This document shows, in pieces, positions 18,675 through 29,880 of a stretch of DNA of 64,000 nt. Positions within the stretch are counted from its first letter, which is position 1. Every line of letters begins with the position of its first letter. The notes beneath the pieces were generated by a model. The model ran no database searches, was not told where the DNA came from, and saw only the letters and a program-made list of their open reading frames with translations. Origin of the DNA: Agrocybe praecox (Eukaryota; Basidiomycota; Agaricomycetes; Agaricales; Agrocybaceae); contig OZ024847.1 of NCBI GenBank assembly GCA_964017145.1, forward strand, positions 806,001 to 870,000, in the 5' to 3' direction. The position numbers and the translations under genes are program-made.

Positions 18675-18679
18675 GCGGA

Positions 18680-19013
18680 ATATATTTCACGGTATATATT
18701 GAATATCCAGTCGATGTACACATGATATGTATGTCGACTGTATTTTCAAGATATATGTGACATATATGTTGGCATATATTTCGGAGATATATATCATATG
18801 TATATTTTAGCTGTATTTCGGAGATATATATCATATATATGTTAGCCTCTATTCATTCGCCGGATATATTTTTAAAATACAGCCTAAATATACACATGAT
18901 ATATATCTCCGAAATATATGCTAATATATATGTCACATATATCTTGAAAATACAGTCGACATACATATCATGTGTACATCGACTGGATATTCAATATATA
19001 CCGTGAAATATAT
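18680..19013. repeat. 139-bp inverted repeat (hairpin) next to the DIRS 5' terminus
   Basis: Arms 18,680-18,818 and 18,875-19,013 are near-perfect reverse complements around a 56-bp centre; for instance GTCGATGTACACATGATATG pairs with its complement at about 18,965-18,985. The right arm abuts the inner end of the terminal repeat at 19,011. Transcription through it would give a long RNA hairpin. Confidence 0.8.
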
Positions 19014-19176
19014 ATGATGTATATTTTGAGATTCCAGCCAGTGTACGTGTCATATATATATCTGATGTATTCTCAATTTTCACATGATGTATATTTCCAA
19101 TATATAGGTTAAAAAATACATATTACCTATATATTGACCCTATATTTTCAATATATAGGTATCGGAGCCAGCAGTG
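19011..19176 (-). repeat. DIRS terminal inverted repeat, 5' side
   Basis: Partner of 12,691-12,856; ends GGTATCGGAGCCAGCAGTG. Beyond 19,176 the similarity stops and sequence of the interrupted local repeat resumes. Confidence 0.92.
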
Positions 19177-20530
19177 TGGCTCGCGTTACCTAAAACCATC
19201 GAGCACATATGCTAATCATTTCTTTGTCAACTCTTAGGGTCTTTACCTGTTACTCCTTCTACACACAGACCTTCTCATCTGTAAAGCATGGCATGGTCAT
19301 CAAGTGTGAAATCTAAGAATGTTGATAGATAGGGATGCTGGCGGCGCCGGATTGTTTTTTTACAAGAGTCAGGACGGCAGAAAGAGCTTGATGTTCATCC
19401 GATCGAGAGTAGACTGCGTGCATAATTGACATTCCTGAATCGTGAAATTTTGGATCTGCTCGAGTGTCCTCAAAATCAAACATGGATCAGGGTCCTTTCC
19501 CGCGGAAGGCTCATACCTGCGTCGTATTGCTTAAAGTATTGGCGAGGACCGTGGAGAATCTCACCGCGGCATGAAAGTCTTTCGATTGGGTACTTTGCTA
19601 TCATCAATTTTTATTGTACAACCGTGCCCTCTCAACCAGTACGTGCCTTCTCTCTTTCTGGTATACTGCATCACTCACGTCTATTCGCCTTTTAGACTCC
19701 CCTCCCCTCCTTATCTCAACGAATGGGTATCAATGAATGAGCATGTTGGGTTTGATAGTGGCCTGGCTTGAACATCGTTGTAAGAAACATTCATTTTCAA
19801 TGCATATATACGCGATTAATTATGCTTATTCCAGCTCAGCGCACCTTCTGAGTCCAGTCCATTACCTCTTTATTGCGGTATATGGTACGATGTACTTTGG
19901 AGACTGGAAAAACCGGTGAAGAAAACCAAGGACCGTATATTTGTCGTAAGTCTACCCACCGACTGCACAGCATTGAATATATCGAATCGCTAAGCTCTTT
20001 CTATCCATTGCCAGAGAGTACGCCGAGATTTCTATTCAGAACATCTTTGGGAGCACCCGATAGTTCAGTACGAGGATATAGTCGATGGAAAGACGGGTGT
20101 GTTATACGTTGCAGGCTGTGCTCGTAAGTTTCCATTCTTACCCTATGTTCTATGTTAATAATATCTTCAACTTCAGTAAGAAAGTCGTACGTTCCTAGCG
20201 CCATCTCATAGTATACACGACACGATTCGGACCATCATATCGTCCTAGTAGAAGCGAGATCTCGTCTGAAGAAGTCCCTATTCATATATGAGATGCAGGC
20301 GTATTCGGGCGAGTGAATCTCGCGGACAAAGGAACGAACCCTGACGTACTACCGACAATGGACGAAGACGGACGGAGAAAAGGCGAATATATGCGCTTTC
20401 AATGGGTCGAGGATGCTGTTTCAAGAGGTTAGATCGCAAGTCAGGAGGGCACAGTGCCAGTGGCTGTGTGTTTTTCCACAGGACTTGAGAGCAAAGACGA
20501 GACATTTACTCATAATACACTACCTATGCC
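19177..20530 (+). repeat. Local repeat module upstream of unit 1 (right half of the split copy plus a second module)
   Basis: 19,177-19,500 continues the interrupted copy and matches about 31,440-31,820. From about 19,600 it matches 49,880-50,780 over its whole length. It keeps splice-like borders (GTAAGAAACATTC...TTCCAG; GTAAGTCTACC...TTGCCAG) and short conserved frames such as YLNEWV before a stop. It looks like a decayed multi-exon plus-strand gene; the function is unknown. Confidence 0.55.
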
Positions 20531-20611
20531 ACAACCTTTCGTGTAATAGTGATAACTGAAGCATACAAATTGGTGAATGGAAGTGAAGAAGAAAAAGGCT
20601 CGGCTTTAGCG

Positions 20612-20652
20612 ACGCGTAACGGAAGAAACTGAATAAAGTCGCGTGACCGTTC
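20612..20652 (+). promoter_or_regulatory. Recurrent MCB/Myb-like motif, site 1
   Basis: ACGCGTAACGG followed after 20 bp by GTCGCGTGACCGTTC. ACGCGT equals the MluI cell-cycle box bound by MBF-type factors, and TAACGG/CCGTT fits Myb sites. The same arrangement recurs at 29,900, 33,490, 42,811, 46,265 and 50,897, and inverted at 28,596, 41,507 and 58,289. Function inferred only. Confidence 0.4.
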
Positions 20653-22170
20653 AGCGTTATTCCGTATGCTCTAAATTTCTCCACTCACACTTGCACTTTT
20701 CTTCCTGCTTTCAAAGAAACAGTCTCGCTCGGATGATGCCAGGATCGCATGATGGCTGGGAGAGAATCAGCTGAGCTGTTGCTTGCAATATTGCAGGTCC
20801 TGTAAACTACACCTGCTGGTGAGTCTATGTCTGCATTTACTCTTCTTTTTCGCATCTTTGATCTCTGCTTGTTTCGTACCAGCTCTAGCATCCCATATTT
20901 ACTCTCGAATTTTGAGTTGTACTCGATCAAGGCAATCCTTTCCGTCTCTGCGGCGAGAAATAATTACCGCTGACTTCACACATCGTCATAATCGTAGAGA
21001 GGTCTCCCCATGTTGACCCCTCCATTGAACACTTCAAACTGCTCCCATCCTCAATCTATGGGTCCCGAAGATATTCGACACGTGCAACCGTGCCTTCTCG
21101 ACTTGTACGTGAATTCTTATTTCTTGATATGTTATTCCTTCACATCTATCCCGTTCCAGACTTCCCTTCTCCTTCTCATTTGTCCTTTACGCTAGGGCAT
21201 CAAATGGTTGGTCCCGATATGTTGTAAGAAATATTCTTTTTTAATGCATATATGCGCTGATCAGATGGCATTACTCCAGTTTACCCTGCCTTCATAGTTC
21301 GATATCGTGAAATTGGGGGTGATGGGGATTCGGGAGCGGAAAAATAGAGCATCAAGGGCTATATTTTGGTGAGTCGAATCTACCCCACTGAGTTGAACAT
21401 GTCGCTCAGCTCTCCATCTCAGGATGCGGAAAGTCAATACTTGGGTTTAAGGGCTCTAAAGGATGGGGTGGTGGGAACTCGAGCACGTAGTACGTTGTGT
21501 ATTGTGTTAGTCAGTTTGAATTTTTATTCCTGTCCCTGAATCATAGCTTAACGTATTCAGCTTCAGTAAGAAGGTTGCATGTACCTGCCCACATTGCTTC
21601 CATCACACATACAAATATCCCAGTGCTGCTCGGACACGTAGAAGCATTCCACTACTCAATCGACTGCGAGGTGACCAGCGTTTGAACAGGTTCCACCTTG
21701 ACACACCTCGTTTGAAGCACAAACACCGAACGAGCGCGCCGTTTATTAACCTATACATCAAATTGTGGTGGGTTTATGCATACCCAACCAAGTGTGCTTG
21801 TGCGAGTGGGTCTCGCGAGCATAGGGAACGAGTGCCGACGTTCTTTCGGCAGTAGAAATTTATTAGCTTGCTTGGGGACAAAGGGGCGAATGTATGTGTT
21901 GTCAATGTACTTCAAAATCTCGGATCTCGGGTCAGGCGTGCACGGCTCCAGCGGCGGTGGACTGCTTATAAGAGCAGGGAGGGAATACCCCACATTTACT
22001 CGTAAGCCTAGGCTGCCTGGATGAAATGCGAGGGTGCTTGAAGCTGGTTGTGCGAAAAAAAGTTCGATCGAGGATGGGTGACAGAATTGGTTCTCTACCT
22101 CTGAAGTGCGAAATAATGGGTGTTGGTTGTTGAAAACCACTTGTTCCCACAGGTACGTATGTTACATTTT
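20640..22170 (+). pseudogene. Decayed multi-exon plus-strand gene, unit 1
   Basis: Starts just after the MCB/Myb-like motif. Exon-like blocks have borders conserved in the paralogous modules at 33,530-35,040 and 50,960-52,340: donor GTGAGT after CCTGCTG (about 20,820), the block around 21,010-21,100 ending CLLDL, then GTACGTGAATT, GTAAGAAATATTC and CTCCAG borders. The peptide ending VQ(P/L/S)CLLDL is shared by the three modules, but stops and shifts break the chain and no complete frame can be assembled. Family unknown. Confidence 0.4.
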
Positions 22171-22830
22171 CCATGATGCACTATCCTTTTCAACCCCTCC
22201 TTCCTTGCAGATTTTGTCCCTTTTGTAAATGGTCGAGAGGTTCATCCTCATAATCCCGATGATGGTACGCAATATCCGCTTTGACTTCGTATACGCACTG
22301 AATATTTTCATGCAAGATTAGTGTACTCCCCAATATCCGTGTATCTTGTCGTTGGCGTAGTATAGCCCTGGAGAAAGATACCCAAGACCATGAAGTATAC
22401 CGAACATTACTGGTGAGTTACGACTCGTGTCATAATATCGACCATACCGTGCTGAATTCCGATCCATCGCCACAGAGCACCTTGAATATTGATGATGTTT
22501 GAAATATTAGGGATGTTCAATTTCTACATCACACTCAATTTGGTCCTGTCGTGTTGATTTATTACCTCGACGTGCTCGAAGCCAACATCTCTCCACACGT
22601 TTCCCGACCCTTGTCAAGTGTTTTCTTCTGTCTCTGATTACTTCATGTATGTTGAGAGTACTGTTCTTTGACGTCGTTAGCATGAATTGGAAATAAGGGG
22701 CCCAGTGCTCACATACTTGATTGAATATTAGATATATTACCAAACTATGACTGCTGGTAATATACGAGGAACAAGTGCCTTTGAACGAATAGAGAGCGAA
22801 ATAAAACTAGTCTGCGTGTCACGGGCTCAT
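22171..22830 (+). pseudogene. 3' exon remnants of the unit 1 plus-strand gene
   Basis: The last exon-like block (about 22,475-22,625, after TCGCCACAG) encodes QFGPVVLIYYLD. The corresponding peptides in unit 3 (QFGPVVLIYYLD) and unit 2 (QLGPVALIYCLD) keep the frame, while stops occur nearby. It converges on the 3' end of the HeLo-like/TPR gene. Confidence 0.35.
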
Positions 22831-25800
22831 CTAACAAGATACTATGTTTGTAGATGGAGAGGTTACTGCACTTTCAGGGATATCGTCTTCATCTTGGTGT
22901 TTACACTTGAGATTGATCTTTTTGAGCAGGTTCTTCCACGCGGCAAAGTTTCGTTCTCTTTTCAACCCCACCTCTACAAATTCATCAAGACGCGGAAATA
23001 TCAGTCGAAGTCGTGTTCGCAACTCGATGAGCTCGGTTCTTGCAGCGATGCCTTCTTCGTGTCGGCCTGATGCGCACTCTAGGTGTCCCAATGCCCATAG
23101 AGTTATAGTCAGCTTAATGAACCAAAGATTTCTGGTCTCTGAATGTTGTCGATAGAATGATCGGACCTCGAGAAGCAGTTCTCGTGCCTGAACAAGGTCG
23201 TTGTTTGCGAAGAGACGTACGGACAGAGTATATTGCGCCTGTGCATAACATTCCCTCCAGAGTGTTTTGGAATGGTCCTTCGACTTCTTCCATTCTTGTA
23301 TGGCCTCATTTGCAACGGTAAGGGCTTCTTCTTCCTCCCCAGTGTCGGCAAGAAGATCAGACAAAATCCAGGAATGTGGAATTCTGTCTTGATTTCGAGT
23401 AATGTTGATCAACCATTGTAATTGTATGTCAAGTACAGCGCGATTGATGTGGATCGACCGTCGCATGTTAGATACCGCGCGATCGATGTCGCCACTGGAT
23501 CGATAGACAAGCGATGCATTTTGCAAGTAGAAGGTATATGGCCATTTCTCCAAATCATGTTTAGCAGCGAACATAAGACCATCTTCAATGCTGGCAAGCG
23601 CCTGTGGAGCTTGTCCTATAAAATAAAATGCCATGAGGGTTCGAGCCTTCGCCCAGAGAATATTGGATGCAACTTCGAAATATGCGTCTGCAAAGGGTTG
23701 CCCAACCTTAATCGCCTTGTCATAGGCACTTGATGCCTTGTCAAGGTGACCTCGATGAAAAAGAAGTTGGCCAGAAAATTGGAGTGCGCTGATGTACAAT
23801 TCGATTGATTCTCGATCTTGTAGTGGATGGGTGTCAAACCGGCTGAGAGCCTCTTCAATGGCAGTGCTGGCTTCTGCAAGTTGGTCAAAGTATTCCAACA
23901 GCTTGGCATGATCCAAGATGAGACGAATGAGAAATATATGTTCGTATGGAAACTGCTTGATCAGTGCCTGAGAATATTGAATGACCGCTTGGCTTCTTTC
24001 AAGGGACAGGATTTCCATCTTTGGCCGAGCGGCAATATCCATATTTACTCGAAGTGTTTCCATGTAAGGCTCTAGAAGGGTGGGGTCTTGTTGAACTAAG
24101 CTGCCAAACAGCTGCATTGTTTCGTGTACTTCACTAAGGGCTTTTCCGCGGCTAGCTGCTGATTGAAGTCGATATGCCAGATTGTAAACGCTGGAAACAA
24201 GAAATTTGACGTTTTTAGAATCGTGAAATGCTAGAATGCGATAATATCTAACTGCTGACTCAGCAATTTGTACTGCCTTGAGAGTGTTTCCTGACTGTTC
24301 AAAGGCCCTAGAAGTGTAGGCGTAAGCATTGCAGAGATTCCAATCTGGCAGCAATACTCGGCAGGTTGCAATTATTTGTTCCCCGACCAACGCTGCCTCC
24401 ACGTAACGCCCGCAATGGTGAAGATCTTGCGTTAGTTGCAGAAGTGATTCGGCATGGAGCTGATTATCCTCAATATGATTTTGAACTACTCGTCTAAGCT
24501 TTTGGCACACTATATGTGCCTCTTCAACACGGCCCAAATCTAATAAAATTCCGCCTTGCCTTGCCAGGGAAAGAGGAAGGTCGTGGGGGACATTTCCGGT
24601 GTGTTGCAGGATCTTTTCATATTGAGACACTGCTTTTTGTGCATAAGAAAGAGCCTGCTTGACGGAGACTACGTCCCGATTGTCATCGGATGCGAGAGAG
24701 TAACAGAGCCTTGCTATTGAAACACTGAAATCGATGCAATATTCCCTCTGCTCCAGTGTACCGTATAGTTCGAGCGCCTTTATTCCCGCGCTTACTGATT
24801 CATCTTTCCTCTTGGTTGAAGATAGACTGTAATGCAGCTCTTCCAATGCATGAGCAAAGTGGTAAACGCGCGTGGCTTTCAATGTCATGACGGTTAGTTC
24901 GCACAATTTGGTTACGTTGTTTACTTCCATTTGTATCGCGGATGTGGTGTTCCCGAATAGACGCTCGTAGGTTTGTACCGCTTCTTCTGCATCGCGGGTG
25001 GCATTTCCCCAATCTCCATTCCGACGCGCAACATAGGCGGAGTAGCAAACCAAATTAGCAAGCTGGATTTGCGCTTCAAAGGTTGGACTGGCAGCCACAA
25101 GCCGACGCCCAAGGGTCACAGCCTCCGTTATTACTTTGTAGGCCTGCACAAGCTCCCCAATGTCCACAAGCGTCTGCGACAAGAGATCAAGTGCACACGC
25201 AAGGTGGGGTCCATAAACATCTTCGTTTGTCTTGCTGAGTATCCGATAAATGTCTACAGCAAACCGCAACATTGCCAAGGATTCATGATGCATCTCGAGG
25301 TTGGAAAGCCAGACAGATAATTCTGATGTCGCCCATGCGCCATTCTGGATTGATAGTCCATTATGTCTGCCTTTCAAGTTTTCGCGTATTTTCGCAATCT
25401 GAGCGAACACATCAAATTGTGAATCTTCTATTTCTTCTTTCGTAGAAGGCTTTAGCCGAATAAATGCATCGAAAGGTTGCAAATGTAAATGGTCTGGCTC
25501 TTCCTTGGGATAGAATCCGCCAGAAGTGATCATTTTGCATAGAATCTCAATCCCGCCCACTTGGAAGGTTATAGCCTCCTTATATACAAGGTGTTCGGCC
25601 AATCTGACATGTGGGGGGAGTTGGGATAATATGACGGGAGTGGAACCCAGGAATGCTAAGAGGCTGCCATCCGTAACTTGGGGATGTAATGGTTGTATAT
25701 GAGGACGAGCAAGCCCATGTGTTACAGCAGCTCGGATTTCGATTGCGGTGGCCTCAATTCGGACAGCGGTGGCTTGAGTTTGGGCTGTGGTGGCTTCGAC

Positions 25801-26463
25801 TTGAGCTGTGGTGGCTTGGACATGGGCCGTAGTGGCCTGGACCTGTGCTGTGGCAGCTTGAACACGTAGTAACGCAAACATCTTCAAAGTTCGTATTAAC
25901 TATATATTCCAATGTATATTGATTATTCTCGTACCATGAAATCATTGCGACATTTGTTCGCCCCATCTCGCAGGTCCCGAATGGATTCCTCCAAGGTATT
26001 TCGCTTCCACCAAGGTCCAAGTTTCCGCTTTATCCAGGTATGTAGTTTTCCGTCCGAGGCAGTGTGAACTTGTAGTATAGGTATACACTGCTCGTATACC
26101 ATCTCTATTTCCCTACAGGAAATATGAGTAAGAATGTCTCATAGGTGATCATATATACACACTTCAGAAGTCTCAATACGGCATCTCGCATATCTGGCGC
26201 ATTATCCAATATTTGTTTATGACCGTCATAGAATCGCTTGAGATCTTGTACGATGCCAAGCGTCTCCGAAGCCAGAGATTCCGCTTTCTGCATGTTACGA
26301 GCGGGCTGTAAATCGATTGGTCAGATGGCGAGCCTTTTGACTTTCGATTGTGATATCTTACCTTCTTGAATGAGTCATTGACCTTTTGAACCAGCCCGAT
26401 AATGTCCTTAAGCGCCGTCGCAAGGCTGATAGCAGCGAGAGTGATGGATAGTGGATCAGCCAT
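22831..26463 (-). CDS. HeLo-like/heptad/TPR protein, copy 1 (1157 aa)
   Basis: Four exons: 26463-26362, 26305-26163, 26112-25935 and 25881-22831. All junctions are in phase and identical in position to copies 2 and 3; introns are 50-57 nt. Residues 1-140 are a helical bundle starting MADPLSIT, the usual start of fungal HeLo-like/SesA-type N-terminal domains, which act in membrane-targeting cell-death signalling. Residues about 148-196 are seven Ala/Thr-rich heptads (pattern VQATTAQ), probably a coiled-coil tether. A conserved linker (about 230-320) precedes TPR-like helix pairs to the C-terminus. No NACHT or NB-ARC is present, so this resembles an NLR without the nucleotide switch. A 15-residue insertion near residue 970 is absent from the other copies. 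Non-self recognition is inferred from architecture and tandem duplication. Confidence 0.85.
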
Positions 26464-27812
26464 CGTGTGCGAGCAGCAGACTAGGAAGGGGTATTAGAAT
26501 GTCAGATGAAGGTTTATATAAGCAGTGGGCTGCAGTGCTTGCCTAGTACATGCGGCAGTGCCCAGCACCGCCATTATCAAAGCATCCACAGGTTGTATAA
26601 ATAGCAAGGTGGCAAACAAACCCTGATTCATGATATTCTGAGATGGTCAGAACATATTTCCAACAATTCTGTATCGTGATGTATCCGCAAGGTACAAAGA
26701 ATAATTCTGTGGAATAACGAGAATGAAGACGTACAAATTGGTCAGGATCTCGCATGAATTGATTCGGATTCGTGTTCATGACGTTCCACAGGAGCAACGG
26801 ATATAAAGAAAGTATCTTGGGATCCAGCGGGTCTTGCAGTTACCGAGAAATGTACCCCCGATGTTCGAAGCCAGGAAGAGGAAGACACGTTTGTCTAGAA
26901 AACATAATTATTAATTGCTGATTATCAAGTCGAACAAGGGGATTCGATAAAGGTGGGGCACAGCTACAACGTCCTCATGAGGCTCTTATTTTCTTCGTCA
27001 TTTCTTTTAGTCGATTGCAACGACTCCTCGAGACGTCGAAATACATCGACATTGTGGCACCGACAACGATAGAGGTGCACTGAGACGTTCTCTTAGCCGT
27101 ACTATGAGGTAATAGCTCCACCTTCGTCGGGGAGACGGATCGAAGAAGGTTTTTCGGGTCGACGGTAACGACTAAGCCACCAACCCGATATTGAAATCCA
27201 ACCGCAGACTTTGAATACAGAACCAAAATGTTGTTCGAGTTCGAATGTATTTCAGGCTTCGGGCAGGAAAATAAGAACTGGCATTGATAATAACGAACTT
27301 GGTGACGAAGCTTGCGCGACTGATGCATGGCCTTTTCCTTTGCGTCTACAAGTGCCCAAACACGATGATTAAATATAGGTGGAGGACAAGCTACATACCA
27401 TTGAGCGAGAGAATGGGTGGTTAGTGACGACCTCTGGTTCATTTGTGGGGATGCATTCATGGACTCACCAATTGACACAGAACCAACATCTCTACAGGGT
27501 AACAGAGCTGGAAGCAGACATCTGTCAGGGAAGTAGAGTATTCTGCCATGAAGACAGAATATTAGCGCATGTGCGAGCATATAACTGAGAAAACTGATTG
27601 ACCAGGCAGAAAGTGGGAGGTCAAGGCGGTTACAATCATCAAAGTTGAGAAGTAGGAAGTGCGGCTGAGCCAATCGAGTTCAAAAATTGTAATGCACTAC
27701 TGAAAGGAACAAGTTGATAAGTTATATCACAAAACGACACGCAGAGAACGTACCTGAGCTCCCATAAAGATATCCTATTCCAAGCTAAGTTCAGAAAAAG
27801 CCAACAACATCG
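26464..27812 (-). other. Upstream region of copy 1, with an unrecognised 232-aa open frame (26,975-27,673)
   Basis: 26,464-26,900 should hold the copy 1 promoter; it is conserved in the other two units, including CAGTGGGCTGCAGTGCTTGC. The open frame 27,673-26,975 ends in a segment (SAVGFQYRVG...VSPTKV) also present at 40,192-39,785 in unit 2, but upstream of that the unit 2 copy is broken and unit 3 is unalignable. I cannot decide whether it is coding. Confidence 0.3.
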
Positions 27813-28462
27813 TCAACCAGGATGACATGGCCTGAAAAAGTGATGTTAGCCAGGGATACAGATGAGTGAAGTCAGACTCACAAAACAGCACATTGCACTT
27901 GGAAGTTATGGGCTTCCTCAACGGCAGTACCACGCCAATGTCGAAGTGTATCGACATTCCAAAATGCCAGAGTATGCTGAAATAACGAGGTATTTGAGCA
28001 TACACGTGCCCAGAGTGGACGGTACATATGCTACTTTCATAATATCGCACAATGGGCACGTCTTCGAGATCAGCGGGTCGCCTTGTTGGAGGTTATCGAG
28101 AGGATTAATGTCGGACAGCAACGATAGAGTTGGGTAATGAGAAGGATGTCGATGGTATGCAAGCGTACAACGACTATTAGTGATATGTGAGTCCGGTGTA
28201 GCACAAGGTAGAAGCTACTCTGTACTTACCAATGGACGTCGGATGCTTGTACTCGGGAATTTCGAGAATGATCGGTGCCTTTCTCGGGGAGCTATAATGT
28301 AGGAAGACGTCACATCAACACGAAGAAATACAAGAAACTGTTCCTTTACGCACTCAGGAGCAGCAAGGACATGTATTTCTCCTTAATCATGAACGTTTGA
28401 ACAGTCGTGTATTCCTCGTCGGATTTGATGAATTTTTTCCTGAATTCAACCTTGGTGCGCAT
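27813..28462 (-). pseudogene. Small multi-exon gene X, copy 1, probably decayed
   Basis: Exon-like blocks 28462-28354, 28291-28230, 28173-28035, 27976-27882 and 27831-27813 have GT-AG borders conserved in unit 3. They encode pieces such as HRHPSHYPT, GDPLIS and GTAVEEAHNFQVQC, ending PCHPG-stop, shared between units. The exon lengths sum to 424 nt, one base off a multiple of three, and exon 1 cannot be joined to exon 3 in one frame, so it is either frameshifted or my model is wrong. Family unknown. Confidence 0.3.
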
Positions 28463-29880
28463 TTGATTTTATTGAGGGTGAATGTGTTTATGGAGAACAA
28501 CAGATATCTCTGATTAAAAAACCAAGGCTAACGATAGCGAGCAGATGAGAAAGTGAAAGCAGAGAACGGACGTCGGAATCGCTCGCTCCATCACTGAACG
28601 GTCACGTGCCTTCTGCATTGCGCGTCGCGTCGCAATTTAGCGCCAAGCTACGAAGCCAATCACAATGCTTCTTCCTTTTTTTCCACCGTCATTGCTGGCC
28701 ACCACCTAAATATTGCTTCTCGAGCGTGAGGTAATTTTGAGCTCATCTGTTCGCCCAACCGCTCTCGAACAAATGCCGTTCGTGTGTATTCCAACCGTCA
28801 GCTAATTTTTGGGTTAACCCGAACCAGCAGCACTTACAACCACACATAGTTATTCTTTACTTCTCGGTGATAATAGAGAACATACTCTTTCGTTCATATC
28901 CTTCGTCTCGTCGATGTGTAAACTATACTACTCTGGCAATGCAGTGCTATACAATTTGTACAATAGCGCATGGGTTAGCACAAGGGACATAAATCGTGGA
29001 AGGACCTTGAAGAAGGGTATGTGGATGATGCGGGTGCGATAATGAAGGGGATCTTAGATGAAGAGGTCCCGTCGTAAGACATCTCATTTGACACACCCGA
29101 TCGTCGAACGAGCTTGTCGTTTATAAGGCTATATCTCAAATCACGGTGGCCATATATATACCTAGCAAACCGTGCTTGGGCGAGTGGGTCTCGCGCGACG
29201 TTCTTTCGACGGCGGAAGAAGACCAATAGTCTTGGATAGAAAGAGAAAAAAGCGAATACATGCGTTATGCTCCTTTGTTGAATCTTAATAGAGTCAATTC
29301 CGAAGGGCGCACTGTTAACGGCGGTGGTTGTAGACGAGATTTTTACTCGCTCACTACCTATGCCACAACATCTTCTATTATAGTGCGTGATCTAGCACGA
29401 ATCCGAGTCGCAAGAGGCAGGATGCTCTGAGCGGAGAGCGAGTACCGGGTTCAAATTCGAGGGGGGTTCTCGATCGAGTATGCGGAATCAAAGTACGACG
29501 AATTCGTTTGCAGGACCAAGGCGACCAGGCAATAGGATATCTTCCTTTGGCTTTCGTCGATCTGTACTCCATACTTCCAGCTTTAGGTGCCTCATTAGCT
29601 CGTACATCGAGAACATCTAGGTAGCATGAGCTACTTATCCCCACGACTTCTTCCTCTCGATGGTATTGGTTTACGATTTAGATGAGACGAGGTGTGATAC
29701 CCGTAGAAATCTGAATTTCATAAATAAAACTAAGAGAACCAGGGGAAACCCCGAGTGTTGTGAGGCGGAAAGAAATCATGTTATCAGGTACATCAGCCCA
29801 CAGATTAATTTGAACAGAGACAGACGGTGAGCTTAGAAATCAAGTGGGTGGTGAAAGGGAAGAAAATTGCCTCGGATAAG
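28463..29880. other. Region upstream of gene X, unit 1
   Basis: Holds the inverted MCB/Myb-like motif at 28,596-28,633, about 130 bp upstream of gene X, then a short piece of the local repeat at about 29,090-29,350 (GGGCGAGTGGGTCTCGCG...GTTCTTTCG). No intact gene seen. Confidence 0.4.
28596..28633 (-). promoter_or_regulatory. Recurrent MCB/Myb-like motif, inverted, gene X promoter unit 1
   Basis: GAACGGTCACGTG followed by CGCGTCGCGTCGC, the reverse orientation of the motif at 20,612. It lies just upstream of the minus-strand gene X. Also contains the E-box CACGTG. Confidence 0.4.

Larger units (their letters stand above)
12691..19176 (-). mobile_element. DIRS-type tyrosine-recombinase retrotransposon
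   Basis: A 6,486-bp element bounded by 166-bp terminal inverted repeats, with Gag, RT-RNase H and tyrosine recombinase in that order on the minus strand. This order, inverted termini and a recombinase in place of an integrase define the DIRS order. All three frames are open and the termini differ at about one position, so the insertion looks young and possibly active. It interrupts a copy of the local repeat, and no clear target-site duplication is seen, as expected for tyrosine-recombinase elements. Confidence 0.9.

Noticed and set aside
16907..18721. DIRS Gag starting at 18721 (604 aa)
   Set aside because: The extra 120 residues lie in the hairpin and leader region and lack protein-like composition. 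The ATG at 18361 is preferred.
18700..19010. AT-rich tract as a microsatellite
   Set aside because: The sequence is not a simple tandem repeat; it resolves into two long complementary arms and is reported as a hairpin.
26975..27673. 232-aa minus frame as a real gene
   Set aside because: Only the C-terminal part is open in unit 2 and it is absent in unit 3. Left as an uncertain frame within the upstream region.
29430..29480. tRNA-like T-loop (GGGTTCAAATTCGAG)
   Set aside because: The T stem does not pair and no acceptor or anticodon arm is found.
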